DNA of 16,553 nucleotides from an uncultured Eubacterium sp. (GTDB lineage: Bacteria; Bacillota; Clostridia; Lachnospirales; Lachnospiraceae), in contig CAJOPM010000072.1 of NCBI GenBank assembly GCA_905236225.1, positions 1 to 16,553 of the forward strand. The letters run 5' to 3'. Both the position numbers and the translations under genes were made by a program. The notes under the pieces were generated by a model. It searched no databases and had not been told where the DNA came from. It worked only from the letters and a program-made list of their open reading frames with translations. This document shows positions 6,690-14,988 of this stretch, in pieces. Within the stretch, counting starts at the first letter, position 1, and every line of letters starts with the position of its first letter.

Positions 6690-7565
6690 ATGGATATAGA
6701 TAAACATATAAAGGAAACAGAAGATATTATATGTAAATATCTTCCCAAAGAAGAAGGCTTTTGCAAGACTGTAATAGAAGCTATGAATTACAGTTTTTTA
6801 GCAGGCGGCAAGAGAATAAGACCTATGCTTATGCTTGAGACCTATAGAATGTTTTCGGGCAAAGATGCGGCTATAGAGCCGTTTATGGCCGGAATGGAGA
6901 TGCTTCATACCTCATCCCTTATTCATGATGACCTTCCGGCAATGGATGATGACAAATACAGGAGAGGCAGGCTGACAAATCATATGGTATTTGGAGAGGC
7001 TATGGCTATACTTGCCGGAGATGCCCTTATGCTGTATGCTTTTGAAACTTGTGCAAAAGCTTACTCTAAAAGAGCCGGCGATGAAGCTATAGGACGCGCT
7101 ATATCGGTTTTCGCAAATAAAGCCGGAATATACGGTATGGTCGGAGGCCAGACGCTTGATGTGCAGATGGAAGGAAAACCCCTTACTATAGAGCAGATTG
7201 AGTATATTCACCACAACAAGACAGGGGCTTTAATTGAGGCCTCTATGATGATAGGCGCAATACTTGCACATGCAGATGATGAGAAAGTCGATAAAATCAG
7301 ACAAATTGCACGTAACATAGGATTAGCCTTCCAAATAATAGATGATATATTAGATGTCGAAGGAGATAAAGATATTATAGGAAAGCCCATTGGCAGTGAT
7401 GAGCAGAACAATAAGACAACTTATGTGACACTGCGGGGGATACAGGGCGCAAAAGAAGATGCTAAAGCATTGTCAAATCAGGCAATAGAACTGCTTGATT
7501 CCTTCGAAGAAAAAAATGAGTTTCTAAATCAGCTTATCAGGTTGTTACTGAATAGAAAAAGGTAG
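6690..7565 (+). CDS. ispA: Polyprenyl (farnesyl/geranyl) diphosphate synthase
   Basis: This enzyme condenses isopentenyl diphosphate with allylic diphosphates to make farnesyl (or geranyl) diphosphate for undecaprenyl and quinone-type lipids. The 291-residue protein has GGKRIRP (39-45), the first Asp-rich motif DDLPAMD (D80, D81, D86) followed by RRGRLTNH, GQTLD (153-157), HHNKTGALIEAS, and the second Asp-rich motif DDILD (218-222). The four-residue gap inside the first Asp-rich motif is typical of bacterial IspA-type short-chain enzymes. The exact chain length is inferred. It starts one base after xseB, with GAGG (6677-6680) inside the xseB end as its ribosome site, and sits just ahead of dxs, which makes its precursor. 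Confidence 0.95.
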   Translation: MDIDKHIKETEDIICKYLPKEEGFCKTVIEAMNYSFLAGGKRIRPMLMLETYRMFSGKDAAIEPFMAGMEMLHTSSLIHDDLPAMDDDKYRRGRLTNHMVFGEAMAILAGDALMLYAFETCAKAYSKRAGDEAIGRAISVFANKAGIYGMVGGQTLDVQMEGKPLTIEQIEYIHHNKTGALIEASMMIGAILAHADDEKVDKIRQIARNIGLAFQIIDDILDVEGDKDIIGKPIGSDEQNNKTTYVTLRGIQGAKEDAKALSNQAIELLDSFEEKNEFLNQLIRLLLNRKR

Positions 7566-7573
7566 GATATATA

Positions 7574-9445
7574 ATGATTCTTGATAGAATTAAAGAGCCA
7601 AACGATATAAAAAAAATTCCGTCTGCCGAGTGGAAAGAGTTGGCTCAGGAGATAAGAGAGTTTATCATAGAAAATGTATCAAAAACCGGCGGGCATCTTA
7701 GTTCGAATCTTGGGGCTATAGAGCTTACCATGGCGCTTCATCTGGCATTTCATCTGCCTGAGGATAAGATAATATGGGATGTGGGACATCAGTCATATAC
7801 TCACAAAATTCTTACCGGAAGAAAAGATGAGTTTGATAAACTGAGGCAATATGGTGGCATATCCGGATTCCCTAAAAGATGTGAAAGCGATTGCGATGTA
7901 TATGATACAGGGCACAGTTCAAATTCAATATCGGCCGGTCTTGGATTTGTAGCGGCAAGGGATTTGGCGCACGATAATTATAACGTCATTTCTGTAATAG
8001 GAGATGGCGCGATGACAGGCGGACTGGCTTTTGAAGGACTTAATAATGCAGCTATTTTAAAAAAGAATTTTATTATAGTCCTTAATGATAATACTATGTC
8101 TATATCACGTAATGTGGGTGGCTTGCCGATGCACCTTTCTAATATCAGAACGGCGGACAGATACAGAGACTTAAAGCAAAACGTTATTAATTCTCTAAGT
8201 AAAATTCCCAAATACGGCGATAAGATGGTAAGTAATATCAGAAAGACTAAAAGTTCTTTAAAGCAACTTCTTATTCCGGGGATGATATTTGAAAATTTAG
8301 GAGCAACCTATCTTGGGCCGTTTGATGGACACGATACTATGTCAATGCTTAAAGTATTTGTTGAGGCGTCAAAAATACAAGGGCCTGTGGTAATTCATGT
8401 CCTTACGCAAAAAGGAAAGGGATATATTCCTGCGCAGCTTCATCCCGACAGATTTCATGGGACGGGAGCATTTGATATAGAAAGTGCTATGCCTCTAAAA
8501 GAGCAGACACAACCGAACTATACCAATGTATTTTCATCAGTCATCAGTAAAATGGCGCAAAAGGATGAAAAGATTGTCGCCATTACAGCTGCTATGGAAG
8601 ACGGTGTTGGACTTAAGAAGTTCAAAAAGCTCTATCCTGATAGATTTTTTGATGTGGGAATTGCCGAAGGGCATGCTGTATCTTTTGGAGCAGGACTTGC
8701 GATGCAGGGATATAAGCCGGTTATAGCGATATATTCTTCATTTTTACAAAGAGCATATGATGAGATCATTACCGATGTTGCTCTTCAAAAATTGCCCGTT
8801 ATCTTTGCTGTAGACAGAGCAGGAATTGTTGGCGCTGACGGAGAGACACATCAAGGTATATTTGATTTATCATATCTTTGCTCGATTCCAGGTATGGTAG
8901 TAATGGCACCAAAGAACAAATGGGAACTGGCCGATATGCTAAGAGCGGCGTTTGAGTTTAACAGACCAGTGGCAATAAGATATCCTAAAGGCACAGCTTG
9001 GGACGGCCTTCAGGATAATAGAGCCAAGATAGAACTTGGGAAAAGCGAAGTAATCAAAAAAGGCTCAGGAATATTGCTGTTTGCACTTGGAAGTATGGTA
9101 AAGAGCGCATATGAAGTTTCAAACAACTTAAAAGAGCAAGGGATTGATTCAACACTTGTAAATGCCAGGTTTGCGATGCCATTTGATAAAGAGATGCTAA
9201 AAGAACTTTCAAAGAAGCATGATCTTATCGTTACATTTGAAGAAAATGTCAGAAGCGGCGGATTTTCGCAACATATTGAAAGTTTCATAAAAGAAGAAAA
9301 TATAGATATAGATATAATGCCTATAGCACTTGAAGATGACTTTATAGAGCACGGGGATGTAAATGTTCTTAAAGAAAAACTATGCATTGATGAAATAAGC
9401 ATTACAGATAGAATCATTTCATATATTAAAGGAAAGAGCAAATAA
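7574..9445 (+). CDS. dxs: 1-deoxy-D-xylulose-5-phosphate synthase
   Basis: Dxs joins pyruvate and glyceraldehyde-3-phosphate with thiamine diphosphate, the first step of the MEP route to isoprenoids. The 623-residue protein has the N-terminal HLSSNLG, the WDVGHQSY segment (His72), the TGHSS segment (His114), the thiamine-binding motif GDGAMTGG (143-150) with NDN further on, and the transketolase-like second domain containing DVGIAEGHAV (catalytic Glu365) and DRAGIVGADGETHQG. Many Dxs sequences read AEQHAV at that point; here it is AEGHAV, which I take as a lineage variant. GGTAGGA (7560-7566) overlaps the ispA stop 7 bases before the ATG. The last base of dxs is the first base of tlyA. Pairing with ispA marks a small isoprenoid module inside the operon. 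Confidence 0.97.
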   Translation: MILDRIKEPNDIKKIPSAEWKELAQEIREFIIENVSKTGGHLSSNLGAIELTMALHLAFHLPEDKIIWDVGHQSYTHKILTGRKDEFDKLRQYGGISGFPKRCESDCDVYDTGHSSNSISAGLGFVAARDLAHDNYNVISVIGDGAMTGGLAFEGLNNAAILKKNFIIVLNDNTMSISRNVGGLPMHLSNIRTADRYRDLKQNVINSLSKIPKYGDKMVSNIRKTKSSLKQLLIPGMIFENLGATYLGPFDGHDTMSMLKVFVEASKIQGPVVIHVLTQKGKGYIPAQLHPDRFHGTGAFDIESAMPLKEQTQPNYTNVFSSVISKMAQKDEKIVAITAAMEDGVGLKKFKKLYPDRFFDVGIAEGHAVSFGAGLAMQGYKPVIAIYSSFLQRAYDEIITDVALQKLPVIFAVDRAGIVGADGETHQGIFDLSYLCSIPGMVVMAPKNKWELADMLRAAFEFNRPVAIRYPKGTAWDGLQDNRAKIELGKSEVIKKGSGILLFALGSMVKSAYEVSNNLKEQGIDSTLVNARFAMPFDKEMLKELSKKHDLIVTFEENVRSGGFSQHIESFIKEENIDIDIMPIALEDDFIEHGDVNVLKEKLCIDEISITDRIISYIKGKSK

Positions 9446-10242
9446 TGAAAGAAAGACTTGACGTACTGGTCTATAAAAAGAAACTTGCAACCTCGAGACA
9501 AAAAGCGCAGGCGCTTATTATGGAGGGAAGGATATTTGTAGATGGTCAGCGCAAAGATAAACCGGGCCAGCAGGTAGATGAATGCAGTAATATCGAACTT
9601 AGAGGAAAAACTCTTAAATACGTATCCAGGGGCGGTCTTAAATTAGAAAAGGCAATTGGCGAGTTTGATATCGATCTTAAAGGACTTATCTGTATGGATA
9701 TAGGAGCGTCGACAGGCGGCTTTACCGATTGTATGCTGCAAAACGGAGCAAGCAAGGTTTACGCTGTGGATGTCGGATATGGACAGTTTGATTGGAAACT
9801 TAGAAATGACGATAGAGTAGTCTGCATGGAAAGAACAAATATCAGATATGTAACCCCTGAGGATATAGATGATAGACTTGATTTTGCATCTGTTGACGTA
9901 TCATTTATTTCATTATCTAAGGTATTGCCCGCAGCAAAGGCAATGCTAAAAGATTCGGCATATATGGTCTGCCTTATCAAACCGCAATTTGAGGCCGGCA
10001 AGGAAAAGGTTGGGAAAAAGGGCGTTGTAAGAGATAAAAATGTACATATAGAGGTTGTAAAGACGACAACCAATATGGCAAAAAAACTTGGTTTTTCGAT
10101 ATCAGGGCTTACATTTTCTCCGATTAAAGGCCCTGAGGGCAATATTGAATATCTTATGTACATACAAAATACACCCGATAACAGCATAGAATGCAATGGC
10201 TTGATAGAAAAGATTGTAGAGCAATCTCATGAGGGACTCTAA
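9445..10242 (+). CDS. tlyA: TlyA-family rRNA 2'-O-methyltransferase
   Basis: TlyA methylates ribose positions in 16S and, in some bacteria, 23S rRNA; loss gives capreomycin resistance in mycobacteria. Which sites this member modifies is not known from the sequence. The 265-residue protein has an N-terminal S4 domain (about 1-60), the linker YVSRGGLKLEKA (59-70), the SAM-binding motif DIGASTGGFTD (85-95), AVDVGYGQ, DVSFISL, and IKPQFEAG (178-185), all hallmarks of this FtsJ/RrmJ-like family. It is often labelled hemolysin in databases. Its ATG shares a base with the dxs stop (TAATG); AAAGGA (9428-9433) is a modest ribosome site, so coupling is likely. nadK follows after 5 bases, a common Clostridia order. 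Confidence 0.94.
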   Translation: MKERLDVLVYKKKLATSRQKAQALIMEGRIFVDGQRKDKPGQQVDECSNIELRGKTLKYVSRGGLKLEKAIGEFDIDLKGLICMDIGASTGGFTDCMLQNGASKVYAVDVGYGQFDWKLRNDDRVVCMERTNIRYVTPEDIDDRLDFASVDVSFISLSKVLPAAKAMLKDSAYMVCLIKPQFEAGKEKVGKKGVVRDKNVHIEVVKTTTNMAKKLGFSISGLTFSPIKGPEGNIEYLMYIQNTPDNSIECNGLIEKIVEQSHEGL

Positions 10243-10247
10243 ATATT

Positions 10248-11123
10248 ATGAACAAATTTTTCATAATCACTAACGGATTTAAAGATAAAGAACTTAAGAT
10301 TACTAATCAGCTTACAGATTACATTATAAAAAAAGGCGCCAGCGCATCAAGATTTATCACAAGCTTGGATGAAATAGAAAAGGCAAGCATCGATCCTAAA
10401 CTTATAGATATAGATACGCAGGTTATTATCGTGCTTGGAGGCGATGGGACGCTTATTAGAGCGGCAAGAGATTTGGTTACGCTAAAGGTGCCGCTTATTG
10501 GCGTTAATATGGGAACACTTGGGTATTTGTGCGAGTTAAATGAACATACGGTATTTGACGGCGTTGATAAGATTATGGAAGGTAAATACGAAGTCGAAGA
10601 GCGATTGATGCTGCAAGGCGTTATGAAGACGAAAGAAGATGTTTTAGTCGGGAAAGCCGCCCTTAACGACGTTGTTATACACAGAGTGGGATCACTTCAG
10701 ATGATCAGGATGAAGGTACATGTCAACGGAGAATATCTTACCACATATGACGCCGACGGCATTATAATATCTACACCAACGGGGTCGACCGGCTATAGTA
10801 TGTCTGCAGGAGGTCCTATAGTTGATCCTAAGGCATCACTTATGTTAATTACGCCAATCAGTCCGCATACGCTTAATACTAAGAGTATCGTAATCAGTCC
10901 TGATGATCATATTACAATAGAGATTGTAAAAAGACATATGGAAAATGAGGATGCGGCTGTGGTAAGTTTTGACGGAGACAATGTCATTACATTAGAAGCC
11001 GGAGAAGTAATCGAAATATCAAAAGCGCCAAAGACAGCTGAGATATTAAAGATTGGTAAACAGAGCTTTTTGCAGATCCTACAAAAGAAGATGCAGGTGT
11101 ATGATGAGCTGAACATAACCTAG
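10248..11123 (+). CDS. nadK: NAD kinase (ATP-dependent NAD+ phosphorylation)
   Basis: NadK makes NADP from NAD and is normally essential. The 291-residue protein shows the GGDGT motif (64-68), GVNMGTLGYLCE, the Asn-Asp pair of ALNDVV (N140, D141), and DADGIIISTPTGSTGYSMSAGGP (158-180), which together define the family. The length is typical. GAGGG (10231-10235) lies 12 bases before the ATG, inside the end of tlyA, a longer spacing than ideal. A gap of 35 bases follows before argR; it holds a short inverted repeat but no obvious promoter. Confidence 0.96.
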   Translation: MNKFFIITNGFKDKELKITNQLTDYIIKKGASASRFITSLDEIEKASIDPKLIDIDTQVIIVLGGDGTLIRAARDLVTLKVPLIGVNMGTLGYLCELNEHTVFDGVDKIMEGKYEVEERLMLQGVMKTKEDVLVGKAALNDVVIHRVGSLQMIRMKVHVNGEYLTTYDADGIIISTPTGSTGYSMSAGGPIVDPKASLMLITPISPHTLNTKSIVISPDDHITIEIVKRHMENEDAAVVSFDGDNVITLEAGEVIEISKAPKTAEILKIGKQSFLQILQKKMQVYDELNIT

Positions 11124-11148
11124 AGATTTTTTAGGGCATCTGAGGTTA
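11116..11148 (+). promoter_or_regulatory. Short inverted repeat spanning the nadK stop and argR ribosome site
   Basis: TAACCT (11116-11121) can pair with AGGTTA (11143-11148), with a 21-base loop. The right arm overlaps GAGG (11142-11145), the only candidate ribosome site for argR, which lies 13 bases before its ATG. Pairing could mask that site. With 6 bp and a long loop the structure is weak, and chance is a real alternative. It does not resemble the ArgR operator as I know it. Confidence 0.25.
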
Positions 11149-11158
11149 CATTTGATTT

Positions 11159-11617
11159 ATGAAAAAGAAGGACAGACAAGAAAAAATATTAAATTTAATA
11201 GAAACAAATGAAATAGAAACTCAAAAAGATCTTATGGATCGTCTTTTAGAAGACGGCTTTGATGTGACACAGGCTACTATATCAAGAGATATAAGAGAAC
11301 TTAAGCTAAACAAAGTCGCTCTTAATGATGGCAGACAGAAATATGTTGCATATTCAAAAAAAGAGGGCGATGAATCAAATAAAAGATATTATCGCATCCT
11401 AAGAGAAGGATTAGTTTCTATGGATATGGCACAGAATATTCTTGTGATAAAGACCATGTCGGGAATGGCTATGGCTGTTGCTGCGGCTATAGACAAAATG
11501 CAATGGATGGAAGTAGTCGGAACTATTGCAGGAGATGATACGGTAATGTGTGCCATAAGGAGCGTAGCAGATACCAAAAGGGTTATGGACAAGATTAGAA
11601 AGGTTCTGGTACAATAA
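11159..11617 (+). CDS. argR: Arginine repressor ArgR/AhrC
   Basis: ArgR is the hexameric arginine-sensing transcription factor that represses arginine synthesis and often activates catabolism. The 152-residue protein has an N-terminal winged helix (about 1-65), with the recognition region VTQATISRDIRELKLNKV, and a C-terminal domain with MSGMAMAVAAAID and GTIAGDDTVM, the arginine-binding and oligomer segment. Both length and motifs are typical. The position between nadK and recN is common in Clostridia. The upstream ribosome site is weak and distant (GAGG, 13 bases), so expression may be low. argH, an expected target gene, lies about 4.6 kb downstream. Confidence 0.96.
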   Translation: MKKKDRQEKILNLIETNEIETQKDLMDRLLEDGFDVTQATISRDIRELKLNKVALNDGRQKYVAYSKKEGDESNKRYYRILREGLVSMDMAQNILVIKTMSGMAMAVAAAIDKMQWMEVVGTIAGDDTVMCAIRSVADTKRVMDKIRKVLVQ

Positions 11618-11656
11618 CCTCGGGTTAAATATGTGATCAGAGCTAGAGGGCTATAT

Positions 11657-13330
11657 ATGTTAGTTAATATGCATATCAAGAATCTGGCACTTATTGAAGA
11701 GGCAGATATTGATTTTTATGAAGGGCTCAATATTCTTACAGGAGAGACCGGTGCCGGTAAATCTATACTTCTAGGATCTATGAATCTGGCATTAGGAGAG
11801 AAGATTCCCAAGGAAATGATTAGAGACGAGAGTATTCCTGCGGTTGTTGATCTTGTATTTCAGGTAGATGATCCTGATACATTAAGTAAGCTTCAAGAAC
11901 TGGAAATTGATACTGAAGACGGATGCATTATATTATCGAGAAGAATAGTTTCCGGACGCAGTATTGCAAAGATTAACGGCTTGGCAGTAACTGCATCTTT
12001 ATTAAGAAACGTCTCTGCTTATCTTATTAATATTCATGGACAGCACGAACATGAGATTTTGCTCAAAAAGAAAAAGCATTTGGAAATATTGGATGAATAT
12101 TCTAAAGATAAAATTTTTTCTATAAAGAGTAATGCAAAAGAACTCTACAAATCCTACATTAATTTGAAAAAAGAATATGAGTCATACTCTATGGATGAAG
12201 AAGAGCGTATCAGGCAGATAGAGTTTTTAGAGTTTGAGATTAATGAAATTAAGAGTGCAGATCTTAAGATAGGTGAGGACGAGGTTTTAGAGGCTGAATA
12301 TAAGAAGATGCAGTATGCACAAAAGATTAGCAGTGCGATTGCACAGGCTTATGAATTGATAGATGAAGGCCAGTACAGTATCTCGGAGAGCTTGTCAAGA
12401 GCAATAAGAAGTATATCTTCGGTCGTTGAATACGACTCTGATTTAGATGATATAAATACTCAGATTATAGACATATCCAATCTTACAAATGATTTAAGCA
12501 GAGCTTTAAGCGATTATATGTCTGATATGGAATTTAGAGAAGAGGAATTCTACGAGGTTACTAAGAGACTTGATTTAATCAATCATCTCAAATCCAAATA
12601 TGGAAGAAGCATAGAAGATGTCATAGGCACTTTAGAAGAGAAGTGCGATTTATTAAATAAACTTAATAACTACGAAGAAGAAAAGATACGCACTAAAGAT
12701 AATTTAAACAAGGCTTTAGAAGAACTTATGATTCAATATGATAAGCTAAGTTTATTAAGACAGGAGTGCGCAGCAGCATTTGAAGAGAAGATTACTGAGT
12801 CGCTTGAGGAACTGAATTTTAATGACGTTAAATTTAAAGTAGATTTTCAGAGAAAAGAGGATGTATCTGCAGACGGAATTGATGACGTGGAATTTTTAAT
12901 TAGAACCAACGCCGGAGCAGAACTTATGAGCTTGTCAAAAATAGCCTCGGGCGGAGAATTATCCAGAATCATGCTTGCTATAAAGGAACTTCTTGCAGAC
13001 ACTGATGAGGCAGCGACACTGATATTCGATGAGATAGATACCGGAATAAGCGGACGTACGGCTCAGATGGTATCTGTTAAGTTAAGCAGAATATCAAAAA
13101 AGCGACAGGTAATATGCATTACACACCTTCCACAGATAGCATCCATGGCAGATGCTCACTTCCTTATTGAAAAAAATGTTAAAGATAATGTCACCAAGAC
13201 AAATATTGTGCCGCTATCCTATGATGAAAGCGTAAATGAACTTGCAAGGATGTTAGGTGGAGCCGCAATTACAGAGGCTGTAATTACTAATGCCAAAGAA
13301 ATGAAGCAACTTGCAAAAGAAAGAGACTAA
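11657..13330 (+). CDS. recN: DNA repair protein RecN
   Basis: RecN is an SMC-like ATPase that acts early in double-strand break repair. The 557-residue protein has the Walker A motif GETGAGKS (29-36), a Q-loop-like INIHGQHEHE segment, long coiled-coil arms (about 150-370), the ABC signature ASGGELSR near 431, Walker B LIFDEIDTGISG near 455, and THLPQIAS beyond it. This full set is diagnostic. I chose the ATG at 11657 because AGAGGG (11645-11650) sits 6 bases upstream; an in-frame GTG at 11633 would add 8 residues without a site. It follows argR by 39 bases. An Hpt-domain gene follows after 18 bases, where spoIVB and spo0A are often found in spore formers. Confidence 0.96.
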   Translation: MLVNMHIKNLALIEEADIDFYEGLNILTGETGAGKSILLGSMNLALGEKIPKEMIRDESIPAVVDLVFQVDDPDTLSKLQELEIDTEDGCIILSRRIVSGRSIAKINGLAVTASLLRNVSAYLINIHGQHEHEILLKKKKHLEILDEYSKDKIFSIKSNAKELYKSYINLKKEYESYSMDEEERIRQIEFLEFEINEIKSADLKIGEDEVLEAEYKKMQYAQKISSAIAQAYELIDEGQYSISESLSRAIRSISSVVEYDSDLDDINTQIIDISNLTNDLSRALSDYMSDMEFREEEFYEVTKRLDLINHLKSKYGRSIEDVIGTLEEKCDLLNKLNNYEEEKIRTKDNLNKALEELMIQYDKLSLLRQECAAAFEEKITESLEELNFNDVKFKVDFQRKEDVSADGIDDVEFLIRTNAGAELMSLSKIASGGELSRIMLAIKELLADTDEAATLIFDEIDTGISGRTAQMVSVKLSRISKKRQVICITHLPQIASMADAHFLIEKNVKDNVTKTNIVPLSYDESVNELARMLGGAAITEAVITNAKEMKQLAKERD

Positions 13331-13348
13331 ATTACTTGGAGGAAGGCT

Positions 13349-13693
13349 ATGCTTAAGGATGATTTGTATAATATAGGTGTTGATGTGGACGGAACCGTAA
13401 GTGATTTTTTTGGAGATGATTATGATATCTACTATGAAACGCTTAAGGCACTTGCAGCAGATACCAAGATTGATGAACTAAAAGCAGCAATTAAGAAAAA
13501 AGACGTATCCGGAGCATTTGAAGCGGCGCACTGCCTTAAAGCAGCAGTAGGTATGTGCGGAAATGAAATACTAATGCAGCGTCTTGTAGTACTGGTAGAA
13601 ATACTTAGAAAGAATCAAATGCCTACAGGAGCGCAGATTGATAGTTTTTATGTTTCGTTTAGAGAATTTGTTAATGTAATAAACAGAAATTAA
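13349..13693 (+). CDS. Stand-alone Hpt (histidine phosphotransfer) domain protein
   Basis: The 114-residue protein is predicted to be an all-helical Hpt domain that relays phosphate between response regulators in a phosphorelay. The key segment is AAHCLKAAVGM, with His61 as the likely phospho-acceptor in the A-H-x-L-K pattern. The residue after the lysine, usually Gly, is Ala here. No kinase or receiver domain is fused or adjacent, so its partners are unknown. GGAGG (13338-13342) sits 6 bases before the ATG. It is probably the last gene of the operon, 18 bases after recN. I call the domain from the motif and helix pattern, not from a search. Confidence 0.75.
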   Translation: MLKDDLYNIGVDVDGTVSDFFGDDYDIYYETLKALAADTKIDELKAAIKKKDVSGAFEAAHCLKAAVGMCGNEILMQRLVVLVEILRKNQMPTGAQIDSFYVSFREFVNVINRN

Positions 13694-13720
13694 AAAGGCG
13701 GGGAGAATATCCTCGCCTTT
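13694..13720 (-). terminator. Rho-independent terminator of the tRNA-Thr gene, weakly bidirectional
   Basis: An 11-bp stem with one wobble pair forms between 13694-13704 and 13710-13720, with a five-base loop. Read on the minus strand, the hairpin is followed by a run of T that makes a classical terminator for the tRNA gene. Read on the plus strand it directly follows the Hpt stop codon but has only three T residues at its end, so it is a weaker terminator for the long operon. Both uses are plausible. Confidence 0.75.
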
Positions 13721-13722
13721 AA

Positions 13723-13795
<73 letters not shown>

Positions 13796-13812
13796 GTACA
13801 TCAACAAGAAAT

Positions 13813-13840
13813 ATTATATCGGATTTTAGAAAAATTGCAA
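13813..13840 (-). promoter_or_regulatory. Promoter for tRNA-Thr
   Basis: On the minus strand, a perfect -10 TATAAT (13813-13818) is preceded by TTGCAA (13835-13840) as a -35 with a 16-base spacer. Transcription would begin near 13806, about 10 bases before the tRNA 5' end, which is a usual arrangement. Confidence 0.7.
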
Positions 13841-13863
13841 TATAAAAGTTTATAAATATTTAA

Positions 13864-13892
13864 TTGAATGATGCTTTAGGGTATGTTATATT
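13864..13892 (+). promoter_or_regulatory. Promoter of the DUF5688-like gene
   Basis: TTGAAT (13864-13869) and TATATT (13887-13892) are separated by 17 bases, close to the sigma-A consensus. The predicted start near 13899 gives a leader of about 75 bases. The promoter is divergent from that of tRNA-Thr, with the two -35 elements 23 bases apart. A small inverted repeat (GTAAG/CTTAC, 13905-13919) followed later by a T-run lies in the leader; its effect is unknown. Confidence 0.65.
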
Positions 13893-13973
13893 ATTTAAGC
13901 TTTAGTAAGCATATCTTACAATAATATCTTTTTTCATTTGTGCCATATATACTCACTTCAGAAGGAGAATTAT

Positions 13974-14891
13974 ATGACATATATTGAGTTCAAGAATCAG
14001 ATAATTAAGGATCTTAGAGAGTATCTTCCCAGTGAGACAACAGTTACGTTCAGAACGGTTTTTAAGAATAATGACATGGAGCTTGATGGCTTAGTCATTA
14101 TGGAACCTGAGATTAATATATCGCCGACGCTTTATCTTAACTACTATTATGAGGAAATGTTAAACGGGACGAAATATGAAGTGCTATTCAACAAGGTTAT
14201 AAGAGACTATGAGAATAACAAGCCCGAAATCAACTTTGATACATCCTTGTTTTATGATTTTGCAGCTGTTAAGGATAAGGTGGTTTTCAAAATAGTCAAT
14301 ACTTCAAGCAATAAGCATATGCTTAGTAAGATTCCGCATATAGAGTTTCTTGATTTATCCATTATATTCTACATAATATATGATGAATACCCAATCGAAA
14401 ACGGAAGTATACTTGTGCAAAATAACTTCCTTCAAATGTGGGACATAGATGTAGATGAAATTCATAGAATAGCATTATACAACACACCTAAGCTGTTGCC
14501 GGGATATATCAGTAATATTATAGATATAGCTTCACAACTGGCTGATGAGTGCGACAGCGATTTATTTGCATTATCGCAGGAAGATGATTATTTTCCAATG
14601 TATGTTCTTACTAACGAGAAAAAGACGTTCGGAGCTTCCGCTATATTGTATCCTGATATTCTTAAAGTATTTTCGGATAAAATCGGCAGCGATCTTTATA
14701 TTCTGCCAAGCAGTATTCATGAGGTGATTTTAGTACCGGCATTTGAAAATCTTAGTGTAAAAGACTTGTTTGATATGGTAAGTGAAGTAAACGATACGCT
14801 TGTTATGGATGAAGAGATATTATCGGATAATGTATATCGTTTTATAAGAGAAGAGTCCCAAATCACGTGCTGTGCGCACCCTGATGACTAG
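13974..14891 (+). CDS. DUF5688-like protein of unknown function
   Basis: The 305-residue product resembles, from memory, the DUF5688 proteins common and often multi-copy in Lachnospiraceae; no function is established that I know of. It starts with MTYIEFKNQIIKDL, has a LYLNYYYEEML segment near residue 60 as in that family, and contains no signal peptide or obvious membrane segment, so it should be cytoplasmic. It is acidic, with a Cys-Cys pair near the C-terminus (CCAHPDD). I see no enzyme motif. I chose the ATG at 13974 because AAGGAGA (13962-13968) precedes it; a TTG at 13938 would extend the frame without a site. It has its own promoter and no clear terminator before the next gene. Confidence 0.75.
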   Translation: MTYIEFKNQIIKDLREYLPSETTVTFRTVFKNNDMELDGLVIMEPEINISPTLYLNYYYEEMLNGTKYEVLFNKVIRDYENNKPEINFDTSLFYDFAAVKDKVVFKIVNTSSNKHMLSKIPHIEFLDLSIIFYIIYDEYPIENGSILVQNNFLQMWDIDVDEIHRIALYNTPKLLPGYISNIIDIASQLADECDSDLFALSQEDDYFPMYVLTNEKKTFGASAILYPDILKVFSDKIGSDLYILPSSIHEVILVPAFENLSVKDLFDMVSEVNDTLVMDEEILSDNVYRFIREESQITCCAHPDD

Positions 14892-14911
14892 CATAGAAAA
14901 GCGCCTTATTT

Positions 14912-14953
14912 TTGCAAATATATAAAGTGTCTGAGTATAATTTATGATATAAT
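14912..14953 (+). promoter_or_regulatory. Two overlapping promoters ahead of the hydrolase-argH unit
   Basis: One candidate pairs TTGCAA (14912-14917) with TATAAT (14936-14941) across 18 bases. A second is the extended -10 TGATATAAT, with TATAAT at 14948-14953, lacking a clear -35. They predict starts about 12 bases apart and short leaders of roughly 30-40 bases. They are the only obvious promoters visible for the hydrolase and, by read-through, argH. Confidence 0.6.
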
Positions 14954-14988
14954 ACTTGTCAGGCGTTTTTGCCAGTGGAGACAGATTT

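Noticed and set aside
9010..9501. Minus-strand open frame of 163 codons opposite the dxs end
   Set aside because: It lies fully opposite the well-supported dxs C-terminus and tlyA start, has no family motif, and its Ser/Phe-rich composition is typical of antisense shadow frames in AT-rich genes.
9759..10196. Minus-strand open frame of 145 codons opposite tlyA
   Set aside because: It overlaps the conserved methyltransferase core of tlyA and shows no recognisable motif or ribosome site.
11615..11627. Small hairpin TAACC/GGTTA at the argR stop as a terminator
   Set aside because: The stem is only 5 bp with a three-base loop and no T-run, and recN follows closely, so termination is unlikely.
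13905..13935. GTAAG/CTTAC hairpin followed by a T-run as an attenuator before the DUF5688-like gene
   Set aside because: The stem is 5 bp and AT-rich, and the T-run begins about 8 bases after it, so it does not meet the form of a working intrinsic terminator.
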